Positions 42,563-51,857 are shown, numbered from the stretch's first letter. The stretch: 64,000 nucleotides of DNA from an uncultured Lachnospiraceae bacterium (GCA_910579505.1 CAJTTZ010000008.1:124001-188000), one strand, 5' to 3'. Notes: generated from the letters alone by a model not told the origin. A program made the numbers and translations.

Positions 42563-43900
42563 ATGGCATCCGTATACGAAGAAAAAAAGATTTCAAAAGC
42601 GATCATGCGTGTGGGGCTTCCCTCCATGTTAGGACAGCTCACAACACTGATTTACAATATCGCGGACACTTTTTTTGTGTCCCTGACCAAAGAGCCCGCG
42701 ACAATCGCCGCTGTAACTCTATGTGCGCCAATCCTGCTTATCATCATGTCCATCGCCTGCATCTTCGGCATGGGCGGCAGCAGCGTCATTGCCCGATTAC
42801 TTGGGGAACAGAAAAGGGAAGAATCCGGGGCAGCCATGAATTTCTGCGTGTACGCGATGGCATTTTCAGGCATCGCCACACTTGTTCTGGGTCTGGCATT
42901 TCTGCAGCCGCTGGCACGGATATCCGGCGCAGATGCGGACAACATGGCTTATACTTGCGATTATCTGAAATGGATTTTTGCGGGCGCTCCCTTTATTATG
43001 CTGGCAAATGGTTTTGTCCATCTGTTCCGCTCGGTCGGCTTAATTAAGGAGGGGACTGTGGGACTGGTGCTCGGAAATGTGATCAATATGGTATTGGATT
43101 ATGTGTTTATCGCGATTTTCGGCTGGGGAACGGCAGGCGCCGCGCTCGCCACATCTCTGGGATTTGTCTGCGCGTCGGTCTACTATATCATGTGCATGAT
43201 CCGTGAAGAACGCCGCGGGAATCAACTGGTACCACTGTCTTTCAAACGGTTTTCCCCAAATGCCGCCATGATACGCAGGGTCGTAAGTATCGGCATACCG
43301 GGCGCACTGATCACCGTACTTATGAGCGTTTCCAATATCGTCCTGAACAACTATATCGGCATATACGGTTCCGATGCGGTGGCTTCTTATGGCATTGCCT
43401 ATAAACTGGATATGATTCCCATTCTTCTCTCGGTAGGATTGTCGCAGGGCGTCGCCCCTCTGGTGGGCTACTACTACGGCGCAGGCGAGAAAAAGCGAAT
43501 GTCCGATACCGTAAAGTATGCGGCACTGTATGGAGTCCTCATGGGCGCCGTATTTACTGTTGTCTTTATCCTTCTCGGAAAACCGCTCGCCTCGGTCTTC
43601 CTGCAGGATGCCGCTTTGATTGCACAGACGGGGGACTTCTTAAAAATTCTCTGTCTGTCGGCTCCCATGCTCGGCATCATCAATATGGTGACCAGCTATT
43701 TTCAGGCGCTGGGAAAAGCAGTCAAATCGCTGGTCATCACACTTCTCAGAAATGCGGTGCTGTTTATACCGGGCGTCATCCTCTTAAACCATTTCTGGAA
43801 ACTGGACGGCGTGATTGCGGCACAGCCCGCTGTGGAGGCGGTTTTGACAGTTATCTGTTTCATTATGTATATCGGAGACGACAGACCGGGCAGGCATTAG
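42563..43900 (+). CDS. MATE-family multidrug efflux protein
   Basis: A 445-residue transporter with about 12 hydrophobic segments. The start MASVYEEKKISKAIMRVGLP and the PSMLGQLTTLIYNIADTFFV segment are typical of MATE proteins. Export would be driven by Na+ or H+. The start at 42563 has a GGAAGAGGA ribosome site. It is divergent from the Crp-family gene, and its stop overlaps the MBL gene by 4 nt. Confidence 0.92.
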   Translation: MASVYEEKKISKAIMRVGLPSMLGQLTTLIYNIADTFFVSLTKEPATIAAVTLCAPILLIIMSIACIFGMGGSSVIARLLGEQKREESGAAMNFCVYAMAFSGIATLVLGLAFLQPLARISGADADNMAYTCDYLKWIFAGAPFIMLANGFVHLFRSVGLIKEGTVGLVLGNVINMVLDYVFIAIFGWGTAGAALATSLGFVCASVYYIMCMIREERRGNQLVPLSFKRFSPNAAMIRRVVSIGIPGALITVLMSVSNIVLNNYIGIYGSDAVASYGIAYKLDMIPILLSVGLSQGVAPLVGYYYGAGEKKRMSDTVKYAALYGVLMGAVFTVVFILLGKPLASVFLQDAALIAQTGDFLKILCLSAPMLGIINMVTSYFQALGKAVKSLVITLLRNAVLFIPGVILLNHFWKLDGVIAAQPAVEAVLTVICFIMYIGDDRPGRH

Positions 43901-44727
43901 TCCGCCCCTGCACCACTGCCTGAGATACAAATGCTCTCCCCGTCGTCGGGAACCCACAGGTTCCCCGAAAAGAACGCTTCGCCTTCCTCTTTGTACAGCC
44001 GCTTCCTGTCCTGTATATGGCTGTCCTCCGTGTGCATGAGAACCAGATTTTTTACGTGCAAGCTCTCCGCCGTCTGGCAGACGTCCCGAACCGTGCTGTG
44101 ATGCTTTTCGTAAGGTCCAAACTTCTCTTTCTCAGAATACAGACAGAACGCCTCATGGAGCAGCCAGAAAGCCCCTTCCGCCTCCGAATCAAATGCCCGG
44201 TTCAGCGGTTCGTCTCCGCAAAAAAGCAGTTTCTCCTCTGCGATTTTAAATCCATACTGGACCAATTTGGTTGACATAATATTAAAAAAGGTGATTTTTC
44301 TGCCAAGTATCGCATGCGAATCCCCATCCCGCAGCCTGACCAGACGTATCCTGCCGCCAAACAAATCTGTCACCTTTTTCATCAGAACAATCCTGCAAAT
44401 GGTCAGCAGATTCTCCATCACCTCATCACAGGCATAGATTCTAAACTCGCCGTCGTATTTCCCTGCAAGCATCAACTGCCCGACTCCTCTCACAATCCAC
44501 ACCGCCCCGAGGATATGGTCGGAATGGGAATGGGTGATAAACAGGTCATGAATCTGCGCCAGGGCAATGTCCTGCTCTTCCAGGATGCGGAGAATCTGGT
44601 TCCCTCCGCCGCCATCCACCAGAAAGCACCGCTCATGCTCCCGCAGGACAAAGCACGTATTATAGCACTTCGTCACCGTGGCCTGCCCGGTGCCCAACAA
44701 CGTAACAAATAAGCCTTTCTCATTCAT
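43897..44727 (-). CDS. Metallo-beta-lactamase-fold hydrolase (RNase Z-like)
   Basis: A 276-residue MBL protein with the metal motif ITHSHSDHILG (about residue 64) and later FCGDEPLN and MHTEDSH that could complete the site. It resembles RNase Z/arylsulfatase-type members, but the exosite of true RNase Z is not seen. Substrate unknown. Confidence 0.85.
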   Translation of the reverse strand: MNEKGLFVTLLGTGQATVTKCYNTCFVLREHERCFLVDGGGGNQILRILEEQDIALAQIHDLFITHSHSDHILGAVWIVRGVGQLMLAGKYDGEFRIYACDEVMENLLTICRIVLMKKVTDLFGGRIRLVRLRDGDSHAILGRKITFFNIMSTKLVQYGFKIAEEKLLFCGDEPLNRAFDSEAEGAFWLLHEAFCLYSEKEKFGPYEKHHSTVRDVCQTAESLHVKNLVLMHTEDSHIQDRKRLYKEEGEAFFSGNLWVPDDGESICISGSGAGAD

Positions 44728-44741
44728 AAAGCTTTATCCCT

Positions 44742-45512
44742 TCACCTATTGTAAAGCTGTTCGTCCGCCATACATTCATGGATGAAGTACAGCGCCATTG
44801 CCTCCATCCGCCGGTTCCCGTCCTCCGAAAACCCGTGCGGTTCTCCGTGAAACAGTTCCAGTCGGGCATTCGGATATTTTTCGGACGCCCATTTTGAATA
44901 TTCCAGACCCACCACCTCATCCTCTGTCCCGTGCATCAGAAGAACCCGTCCACCGAATTTCCCGATCTGCTCTCTGATTCGGAAATCGCGGATGGATTCA
45001 AAAAACCTGCGACCCAGCGTCATATCCCACAAAACTTCCGTATCGGGAATATCCTCCGGCTTTTGAAAGCGCTCGTTCCAATTATCCGCAATACAAAAAG
45101 CCGGATACAATAAAATAAGCGCACGAATATCCCTCCCTCTTTCTTCCGCCGCCAGCGCGGAAACCATGCCGCCCTGACTGGCGCCGAACAGATAGATCTG
45201 GCTGCTGTCCACCCACGACCACTGCTTCGCTTCATCAACAACGGCAAGCAGATCTTCTCTCTCCGTAAACAAGGTCATCTCCGTGGTCGGAAAACCGCTT
45301 AAATCCCTCAGACTTCCGCCGCAAAAAGTAAAGCAGACCGCACCGATCCCGCTTTTTGCAAAATATTTAGCCGAAGGCGCCACATCATCCTTGTGCCCGT
45401 TATAACCATGGCTGAAAATCACCAGCGGAAAGCTGCCCTCCCCATCCGGCTTATAGTACGCTGCATCGACTGTTCTGTTATGGTGTGATATAGTTATATT
45501 TTCAATCTGCAT
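44742..45512 (-). CDS. Alpha/beta hydrolase (dienelactone-hydrolase/acyl-esterase type)
   Basis: A 256-residue hydrolase with oxyanion region FSHGYNGHKDD (about residue 32), nucleophile GASQGGMVSA (about residue 110), LLMHGTEDEVV (about residue 190) and His in GEPHGFSED (about residue 223). The start at 45512 has AAAGGGGAAAAAC upstream. It follows the methyltransferase gene by 16 nt. Confidence 0.87.
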   Translation of the reverse strand: MQIENITISHHNRTVDAAYYKPDGEGSFPLVIFSHGYNGHKDDVAPSAKYFAKSGIGAVCFTFCGGSLRDLSGFPTTEMTLFTEREDLLAVVDEAKQWSWVDSSQIYLFGASQGGMVSALAAEERGRDIRALILLYPAFCIADNWNERFQKPEDIPDTEVLWDMTLGRRFFESIRDFRIREQIGKFGGRVLLMHGTEDEVVGLEYSKWASEKYPNARLELFHGEPHGFSEDGNRRMEAMALYFIHECMADEQLYNR

Positions 45513-45528
45513 GTTTTTCCCCTTTTCC

Positions 45529-46155
45529 CTATCCGTTCTCTGGTCTGCGGGCAACGATTTTATTCGACGCGTGAAGGTGCTTTGGCACGCCGGGATGCTC
45601 GTCCTCAAAGGTATAGGACTTAAACTGCAAAATTTCCCAGTCGTCATATAATTCTTTGATTTCCCCATCCTTCGCAAGCCCCACCGCAAATGGTGCGATG
45701 TCCGCCGAAGCCGGCACCGTATCGGTAAAGATCTGCATGATGTGTATTCCGCCCACATTGGTATGTGCTTTCGCCCTGTCTATCATCGCCTTCCATTCCG
45801 ATTTGGGGACAAAATGCAGCGTCCCGAAGGACATCACGCAATCATAGTTTTTCTCAAACCGATACGCCGTCAAATCGGCGACAAACGCATTGATCTGCAA
45901 ATTTTCCTTTCCGCATCTCCGCTTTAGTTTTTCGATCCCATGCTCCGACAGGTCAAAGGCATCCACATGGCAATACCCCTGCCGCGCCAGATAGAGGACG
46001 TTCTGCCCCTCGCCGCATCCGATCTCAAGGATACGCGACTGCCTGTTAAGCAGCCCTTCAAACTCTTTCAATGTCGCATTCGGTTCCACGGAAAAGGCAG
46101 CCGTGTCTTCCCTTTGATACGCTTCTTCCCAAAAGGGCATCAAACCTTTCTCCAT
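45529..46155 (-). CDS. SAM-dependent methyltransferase (TehB-like)
   Basis: A 208-residue methyltransferase with RILEIGCGEGQNVLYLA (about residue 42), AFDLSEHGI and MSFGTLHFV. The fold resembles tellurite/thiopurine-type methyltransferases. It may act with the downstream esterase in detoxification; this is inference. Confidence 0.82.
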   Translation of the reverse strand: MEKGLMPFWEEAYQREDTAAFSVEPNATLKEFEGLLNRQSRILEIGCGEGQNVLYLARQGYCHVDAFDLSEHGIEKLKRRCGKENLQINAFVADLTAYRFEKNYDCVMSFGTLHFVPKSEWKAMIDRAKAHTNVGGIHIMQIFTDTVPASADIAPFAVGLAKDGEIKELYDDWEILQFKSYTFEDEHPGVPKHLHASNKIVARRPENG

Positions 46156-46176
46156 AAAATAATTTCCCCCATTCTG

Positions 46177-46241
46177 TCAGCTTGCAAGTCCTTTCCCCAC
46201 TTTTCTGACCGCTCCTGCCGCCCCGCTTCGATTTAAAACCC
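46177..46241 (-). pseudogene. Remnant of a Crp-family regulator C-terminus
   Basis: About 21 codons (RVLNRSGAAGAVRKVGKGLAS) align with the end of the intact Crp-family protein at 41758 (RILNRCEADGAVRKTGKG). No start or N-terminal half remains. It is a short duplicated fragment. Confidence 0.6.
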
Positions 46242-46247
46242 GTTTCG

Positions 46248-46748
46248 CTATCCATTGCTTGAAACGCCATAAATACGCTGCAAAAGCTCCTTCCCCGTCT
46301 TCGTCCGAAAAACCTGCTCGTACATATTTCTGATATTGTTCTTATCATAGTGGCTCTCATCCGCGTTTACCAGATAATCTGCCTCGATCAGAATCTGGTA
46401 ATCCATGCCCTCAATCTGCGTCAGCGTGTGGTGGTGTCCCACCAGATAGGAAACCCGCTCGATCAGCGTCTCCGAAAAGCCCGAATCTTTCAGAAAATCC
46501 GCCGCCAGCACGGCGCCCTCCTTCTCCTGATATTTACCGTCGGTACTGCCATACTTTTCACGGCACAGCGGACAGGCGATATCGTGTAAAACCGCCGCCA
46601 CCTCCAACGTGAGCTGCGTATTCTCATCCAGATGCTCGCATTCCCCGATTGTCTTTGCGTAAGCGTACACTTTCAGGAAATGGGCAATGTCATGCAGATT
46701 TCCCTCCGAATACGCAATCATCTTCTTGATCAGTTCCGAAACTGTCAT
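46248..46748 (-). CDS. HD-domain phosphohydrolase
   Basis: A 166-residue HD protein. Metal residues are in AHFLKVYAYA (His), AAVLHDIACP (HD, about residue 54) and VGHHHTL (about residue 100), then LIEADYLVNADE. It resembles small HD hydrolases of unknown nucleotide substrate. The ribosome site is GGGAGGGGGAGG. Confidence 0.85.
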   Translation of the reverse strand: MTVSELIKKMIAYSEGNLHDIAHFLKVYAYAKTIGECEHLDENTQLTLEVAAVLHDIACPLCREKYGSTDGKYQEKEGAVLAADFLKDSGFSETLIERVSYLVGHHHTLTQIEGMDYQILIEADYLVNADESHYDKNNIRNMYEQVFRTKTGKELLQRIYGVSSNG

Positions 46749-46930
46749 CTTCTCCTCCCCCTCCCGTCCGATTTCACAATGACTGCATTTATTTTACTTC
46801 ATAACAGGGCAAAGCACAAGGAAGGGAAAACATGTCTGGAACATCTTTTATTATAAATGCAAAATGTTCCCCCACTGACATTCATTATAGATTATACTAT
46901 TCTTATAATTTATGGTATAAGGAGAATGTC

Positions 46931-47470
46931 ATGGAAAACAAAATAATCGTAGCAGAATCAGAGCGGTTGATTTTAAGAAGATACATAGAAGAAGATATAC
47001 AGGACTTATTTGAATATTTGTCCGATCCAGAAGTGGTGAAATACGAACCCTATAAACCGCTGACTTTTGAAGAGACAGAAGATAATCTGAAATGGCGTAT
47101 AAGTACAGAGGAAATGATTGCCGTCGAGTTGAAAACCTCTCACAAAATGATCGGCAACGTATATATGGGAAAACGCGACTTTGAATCGCTGGAAATCGGG
47201 TATGTATTTAATCGGAACTACTGGGGAAACGGTTATGCCGCCGAGAGCTGCAAGGCTTTCATCCAGCAGGCATTTGCAGACGGCGTACACAGAATCTATG
47301 CGGAATGCGACCCCGACAATAAGAACTCATGGAAATTGCTTGAAGCGTTAGGATTTCAGCGGGAAGCCCATTTTAGGAAAAATGTTTATTTCTGGAAAGA
47401 CGAAGCCGGAAATGCGATCTGGAAAGATACCTATGTATATGCTAAATTAAATACAAGAGCGGAGTTGTAA
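46931..47470 (+). CDS. GNAT-family N-acetyltransferase (RimJ/RimL-like)
   Basis: A 179-residue acetyltransferase with LILRRYIEEDIQDLFEY at the start and the acetyl-CoA loop region NYWGNGYAAESCKAFI (about residue 98). ECDPDNKNSWKLLEALGFQREA ends the fold. It resembles ribosomal-protein-type acetyltransferases. The start at 46931 follows AAGGAGAATGTC. A terminator follows. Confidence 0.88.
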   Translation: MENKIIVAESERLILRRYIEEDIQDLFEYLSDPEVVKYEPYKPLTFEETEDNLKWRISTEEMIAVELKTSHKMIGNVYMGKRDFESLEIGYVFNRNYWGNGYAAESCKAFIQQAFADGVHRIYAECDPDNKNSWKLLEALGFQREAHFRKNVYFWKDEAGNAIWKDTYVYAKLNTRAEL

Positions 47471-47471
47471 A

Positions 47472-47505
47472 GCCGCCTGCATTGGCAAGCGGCTTTCCGT
47501 TTTAC
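47472..47505 (+). terminator. Terminator of the GNAT gene
   Basis: AGCCGC pairs with GCGGCT around a 12-nt loop, followed by TTCCGTTTT. Confidence 0.7.
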
Positions 47506-47507
47506 CC

Positions 47508-48185
47508 CTATTTCGCGGCAAGCTTTTTCCAGTTATAATATCCGTACACGGAGTTGAGCAGGTAAGCAACCCACATCACAACCATGGTAACCGCCGAGGA
47601 GTCCTGCCCGATCAGGAGCACCCACATAACGACGGACACCACGTTCACGATAATCCACAAAAGCCACTGTTCCGCGTATCTGGCCACCTGCATGATGAGA
47701 GCCACCACGGAAAACACGGTGGACATCGCGTCGATCAGGGCAAGCTGCCCGCCGATCCGGCTTAAAATCTGCCAGTAGACCACCACCACGACCGTCACTG
47801 TGATCAGTAAGATAATGGTCTGCTTTAAGGAAAGCATCTTGCCCTCCACTTCCCCGCTGTCCTGATCCTTATGTCTGGACCACAGATAAAATCCCACAAA
47901 GTTCATCGGGATATAATAAAAGGCGTTCAGCATAAATTCCCCATACAGATGGTTGTTGAAAGTCAGGTAGGCATAGATTGCCACATTGACTGTTGCAAAC
48001 ACGTAGGTGCTGACCTTTCCTTTCGCCGCCAGCACCACGCCCAGAATCCCCGTAATGCCGCTGATTAGCGCAAGCAGATTGTCTCCCCAGATAATACTGA
48101 GCGCCACCATAATAACCGTTGACAATAACAGCCAGCTTATCTCAAATTTACTCCATCCCTCAAAAAATTTTTTCACCTTATCCAT
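47508..48185 (-). CDS. pnuC: PnuC-like nicotinamide riboside (nucleoside) transporter
   Basis: A 225-residue membrane protein with about seven segments. The motif LALISGITGILGVVLAAKGK and the W-rich NFVGFYLWSRHKD and RYAEQWLLWIIVN stretches are typical of PnuC, a facilitator for nicotinamide riboside and related vitamins. Start at 48185 with GGGAGGAAG; it overlaps the kinase stop by 8 nt. PnuC is usually coupled to a riboside kinase; here a PfkB kinase and an ADP-ribosylglycohydrolase share the operon. Confidence 0.87.
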   Translation of the reverse strand: MDKVKKFFEGWSKFEISWLLLSTVIMVALSIIWGDNLLALISGITGILGVVLAAKGKVSTYVFATVNVAIYAYLTFNNHLYGEFMLNAFYYIPMNFVGFYLWSRHKDQDSGEVEGKMLSLKQTIILLITVTVVVVVYWQILSRIGGQLALIDAMSTVFSVVALIMQVARYAEQWLLWIIVNVVSVVMWVLLIGQDSSAVTMVVMWVAYLLNSVYGYYNWKKLAAK

Positions 48186-49086
48186 CAATCTTCCTCCCTT
48201 TTTCAAACTCTTCCTCCGTTAACGCCGGTCCCTTCACACCAACTACCATGGCGGACACCCGGTTCGCCGCGCGAAGCGTCTCCTCCCAGCCCTCTCCCGA
48301 CTGCCGCAGGGCAATCACCGCACCGATGTGGGAATCCCCCGCGCCGATGGTATCCGTCACCTTTGCCTTCTCCGCGGGGATGACTCTTCCCTTACCGTTT
48401 TCCCACAGATATACGCCTCTTTCGCCGAGCGTAATCAAGACCGTATTCTGGCTCCGCCGCGCAAGTTCTACAGCCGCCTCCTCAGCCGTCCCTTTCCCGG
48501 TAAAGTCCAATGCCTCCCTCTCGTTCAGATGCATCACCGGAGCAAGCGCCATCATTCTGTTTGTCTTTTCTTCCGAAATATACGTGATCCGCGGACCGGG
48601 CGCATAATATACCGTGAACTCCGGGTGGCTTTCCAAAAAATCCAGAATCACGCTGCCCCCTTCACCTTCCAGTTCGTAGCCGGAAACATACACGGAATCA
48701 TACCTGTCAGTGTCCAGACGCGCAAACCATTCTTTCTCAAAACGGCACTCAATCCCCGGCAGCGTGAGAAACGTTCTCTCCCCGTCCGCCTCCACCAGAC
48801 ACAGGCAGTATCCGTTGTCCGACGTCTCGGATTTCACCGGGCTTTCATGTCCGCTCTTTTTCAGTTCTTTTTCTATAAAACTCGCATACATGCCGGTTCC
48901 CACCGGGGCAAACAACGTGTACGCTGCCCGAAAGTGTTTCAATATGCCCGCCACGTTATAGGCGCAGCCTCCCACCGTCATACTCTGCGTTTTGGCATAC
49001 ATGTCCTCGCCGGACAGGGGCAGCCTGTCGATTTCCATGATAATATCAAGCATGGCGGCACCGATCACCAGACATCCTTTTCCCAT
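48178..49086 (-). CDS. PfkB-family carbohydrate/nucleoside kinase
   Basis: A 302-residue ribokinase-like kinase. The two family signatures are GGCAYNVAGIL (about residue 39) and the C-terminal VTDTIGAGDSHIGAV (about residue 246) with the catalytic Asp. It overlaps pnuC, and its ATG is adjacent to the glycohydrolase stop. The gene order resembles enteric yegV with yegU; the substrate is not known. Confidence 0.88.
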   Translation of the reverse strand: MGKGCLVIGAAMLDIIMEIDRLPLSGEDMYAKTQSMTVGGCAYNVAGILKHFRAAYTLFAPVGTGMYASFIEKELKKSGHESPVKSETSDNGYCLCLVEADGERTFLTLPGIECRFEKEWFARLDTDRYDSVYVSGYELEGEGGSVILDFLESHPEFTVYYAPGPRITYISEEKTNRMMALAPVMHLNEREALDFTGKGTAEEAAVELARRSQNTVLITLGERGVYLWENGKGRVIPAEKAKVTDTIGAGDSHIGAVIALRQSGEGWEETLRAANRVSAMVVGVKGPALTEEEFEKGRKIDG

Positions 49087-50079
49087 TTATACCCTCCCTC
49101 GTTTTTCTGCTATGACTTCCGCATACCTTTTCAAATCCGCTTCGTTTGCCTTATTAATCTGTTCCACATACGCTTCCGGGATCGCCCGGAATCCTTTGGC
49201 GCCGCCGCAGACTGCCGTCGCCATGGCGCCGATTGTGTCCGTATCACCGCCCAGGTTGGCACAGAGCAGCGCACATCTTTTCACGTCGAAACTGTAGTAG
49301 GCGATAGCCAGCGCCGCCGGTACAGATTCCGACGTATTGACGCCCGCCCCCACCAGTTGATAGAGCGTTTCCAGAAACTTCTCCTCATCGGAGGCGTAAG
49401 CCTGCGCCAGCCTGACGCCAAGTCTCGTCCTCGCCCCCAGAGACGGGCTGACCGTGGATGCCCCAAGGGACAGGGCATACGCTTCCACCGAGAGCGCGTC
49501 CTCAATCATGCGCTCCCTGTCCCCATATGTGACAGCCGACGCCACAGCCATGGCAATCATCGTCGCCCCCGCAACCGTCACGTCGCTGGTGTGTGTCACC
49601 TGGGATACCGAAGCCACATATGCGCACAGCGCCTCCCATTGTTCCGGCATAAACAGCGCCCCCACAGGTGCGATTCTCATGGCCGCGCCGTTGGAGACCG
49701 CCTCGTCCGAGAACTCCCTCGCACACTTTCCCTCCTCAAAAAGTTTTAAAGCAACCTTAGAGGTAGGTCCGAGAATATTATTCTCGAACGCATTCTCCCT
49801 TTTCGCCCACTCCAATATATGCTGTGCAATATTCTTTCCCGAGGGGACAAAATCCGTCTCCATAAGGCTGTCCAGAATCGCCAGCGCCTGTCCTGTGTCA
49901 TCCGTAAACTGCCCCGCCTTATACTGGTAAGAAATCGCATTCTCGGGACACCCGTCGAGAAAATCCGTGATCTTCCCATAGTGCGCCTTCACCCGCTCTC
50001 TGCTCCAAAGCTCCGGCGGCATCCCCATGGCATCCCCAATCGCCATTCCGTATAAGACCCCCAACACTTTGTCTATCAT
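49087..50079 (-). CDS. ADP-ribosylglycohydrolase family protein
   Basis: A 330-residue ADP-ribosylglycohydrolase (ARH/DraG fold). The first metal motif is YGMAIGDAMGMPPE (about residue 10) and GQFTDDTGQ (about residue 56); the last is GGDTDTIGAMATA (about residue 279), giving the two-Mg site. The protein is the first gene of the operon, with AAAGGAG upstream. It may cleave an ADP-ribosyl or ribosyl compound imported or salvaged by the PnuC/kinase pair. Confidence 0.9.
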   Translation of the reverse strand: MIDKVLGVLYGMAIGDAMGMPPELWSRERVKAHYGKITDFLDGCPENAISYQYKAGQFTDDTGQALAILDSLMETDFVPSGKNIAQHILEWAKRENAFENNILGPTSKVALKLFEEGKCAREFSDEAVSNGAAMRIAPVGALFMPEQWEALCAYVASVSQVTHTSDVTVAGATMIAMAVASAVTYGDRERMIEDALSVEAYALSLGASTVSPSLGARTRLGVRLAQAYASDEEKFLETLYQLVGAGVNTSESVPAALAIAYYSFDVKRCALLCANLGGDTDTIGAMATAVCGGAKGFRAIPEAYVEQINKANEADLKRYAEVIAEKRGRV

Positions 50080-50123
50080 ATCGCAATATCTCCTTTCACT
50101 TATTATGATAAGTTATTTTATGT

Positions 50124-50153
50124 ATTATATCAACTCGGGGTTTTATCAAAACC
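50124..50153 (-). promoter_or_regulatory. Promoter and candidate operator of the glycohydrolase operon
   Basis: TATAAT (50129-50124) on the minus strand is about 50 nt before the start. A perfect GGTTTT-ATC-AAAACC palindrome (50139-50153) covers the -35 position, a likely site for the divergent GntR regulator. Confidence 0.6.
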
Positions 50154-50231
50154 GAAATTGCTATTCTTATGCATATTTCACAAAACTAGTTTATAAATTT
50201 CCCCCTTTTATGGTTATTCTTCAAATACGCG

Positions 50232-50260
50232 TTGCGCAGAGCAGACAAATATTTTATAAT
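50232..50260 (+). promoter_or_regulatory. Promoter of the GntR gene
   Basis: TTGCGC (50232-50237), 17-nt spacer and TATAAT (50255-50260). Confidence 0.65.
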
Positions 50261-50301
50261 GAACGAAAGAAACATGGTAAAGAAACAACGTATAAGGAAA
50301 T

Positions 50302-51051
50302 ATGGTAAACATGGATCATAACACGGAAAAACACCTGCCCAAATATGCTGTGATCGAGCAGGATCTGGCAGAAAAAATAGAATCCGGCGAACTGCCCTGC
50401 GGTTCGGAACTTCCCAGCGAGTCCGACCTGATGAACCTGTATCAGGTGAGCCGCGTCACCGCCCGGCGCGCAATTGATGAACTCTACCATCACAGTTACA
50501 TCGAAAAAATGCAGGGGAAACGCACCAGAGTCAAAGGACGCGCACCCCTGCAGGAACTTACATCCGTATACAGCTACACCGAGGAAATTTTACGGCACGG
50601 CATGACGCCGGGGCGCAAGGTGATCTCTGCGCAGATCCGCATCTGCACACAGGAGGAAAGCGAGCTTTTAAAGCTTCCGAAAGCCGACCCTGTCTTTCAC
50701 ATGGACCGTGTCTACTACGCGGACGGTCTTCCCCTGTGCTTTACACAGACGACGCTGCCTTATCGGATTTTTCAGGACATCGAAACCCACGATTTTAAGG
50801 AACTTTCCCTCTACCATGTTCTGGAAGCGGATTACGGCGTCACCATCACCAACACTTCCTTAAAGTTAAAGGCGGTTTCCGGTCCTGTCAATGTGGCAAA
50901 ATATCTGGATGTGGAGGAAAGCACGCCCTTGCTTTACTCAAACGGGCTGACTTACGGGATCTGTCAGGACGCGGAAATCCCCATAGAGATTTTTACCTCC
51001 TACTATCTCACCACACGCTTTGAATACACGCTGGTGCAGAAGCGGGTGTAA
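50302..51051 (+). CDS. GntR/HutC-family transcriptional regulator
   Basis: A 249-residue regulator with an N-terminal winged helix (GSELPSESDLMNLYQVSRVTARRAIDEL, about residues 34-61) and a UTRA/HutC effector domain. It lies divergent to the glycohydrolase-kinase-PnuC operon, the position YegW has to yegTUV in enterics, so it likely represses that operon in response to an intermediate. The ATG follows AAGGAAAT. Confidence 0.9.
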   Translation: MVNMDHNTEKHLPKYAVIEQDLAEKIESGELPCGSELPSESDLMNLYQVSRVTARRAIDELYHHSYIEKMQGKRTRVKGRAPLQELTSVYSYTEEILRHGMTPGRKVISAQIRICTQEESELLKLPKADPVFHMDRVYYADGLPLCFTQTTLPYRIFQDIETHDFKELSLYHVLEADYGVTITNTSLKLKAVSGPVNVAKYLDVEESTPLLYSNGLTYGICQDAEIPIEIFTSYYLTTRFEYTLVQKRV

Positions 51052-51073
51052 TGGAAAGCCTGTTATTTCTCTT

Positions 51074-51676
51074 TTACCCCTGCTTGGTAATCACCGCCAC
51101 CGCGCAGGGCATCCTCCCGTCAACCACAAAATAAGTGACATTCTCATAGCCCGCGTCCGCAAAAAACTTCCGATAGGACTGCAAATCATACTGCCTCTTA
51201 AAGTTTGCGCCCGCCATTTCAAGCAGGCGAACCGCCATCCTGTTCACGCCTGCCGACGCGTTGATATAAGTCGGAACGATAATTTTGCCGCCCGGCCTGC
51301 AGACCCGTTCCAGCTCCTTCAAGGCGGCACAGGGATCGTCCAGCAGATGTATCACATTTCCCGCAACGACCTTGTCAAATCTGTTGTCGCGGCATTTCAG
51401 ATGCGTCATATCCGCGCGCCTTACCCTGACATTGTCACAGGCGCGGCAGTTTCTTGCCGCCTGCTTTAGCATCCCCGCGGCAAAGTCCGTTGCCATGAGT
51501 TTCCGGCATTTCGGGGCGATGGTTCTGCTGATCGCGCCCGTCCCGCAGGCACACTCCAACACCACGTCATCCGGCTCAATTTCCTCCGCCACTTTTCTGC
51601 CAAGCCCGCGGTACACCTTTCCGTTATAAACCGTTTCAAACACATCATATAATCCCGACACATTATCCCAAAACAT
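51074..51676 (-). CDS. SAM-dependent methyltransferase (UbiE-like)
   Basis: A 200-residue methyltransferase, with LECACGTGAISRTI (about residue 39), MATDFAAGML and VVAGNVIHLLDD. It lacks menaquinone-specific landmarks, so a small-molecule target is more likely. A 7-codon reading frame with its own ribosome site lies in its leader (51713-51736). Confidence 0.82.
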   Translation of the reverse strand: MFWDNVSGLYDVFETVYNGKVYRGLGRKVAEEIEPDDVVLECACGTGAISRTIAPKCRKLMATDFAAGMLKQAARNCRACDNVRVRRADMTHLKCRDNRFDKVVAGNVIHLLDDPCAALKELERVCRPGGKIIVPTYINASAGVNRMAVRLLEMAGANFKRQYDLQSYRKFFADAGYENVTYFVVDGRMPCAVAVITKQG

Positions 51677-51712
51677 AGTTGCTCCTTTCCTCTCCCAGAC
51701 ATCATATGGACA

Positions 51713-51736
51713 CTAATACCGCTGTTCCTTTTTCAT
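51713..51736 (-). CDS. Possible leader peptide of the methyltransferase gene
   Basis: MKKEQRY followed by a stop, with AAGGGGG 4 nt before its ATG, 37 nt upstream of the methyltransferase start. A TATAAT (51765-51760) lies before it. It could be an attenuation peptide or chance. Confidence 0.3.
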   Translation of the reverse strand: MKKEQRY

Positions 51737-51857
51737 CGTTCCCCCTTTTCAATATTGTCATTATACACCCTTTCCCGCCATAAAGAAATTCGTTCCTCAA
51801 TCTGTTTGCCCCTCAGGTCAAAACCCCCACCGCAGGCAAGGGGCATAAAACATATCA

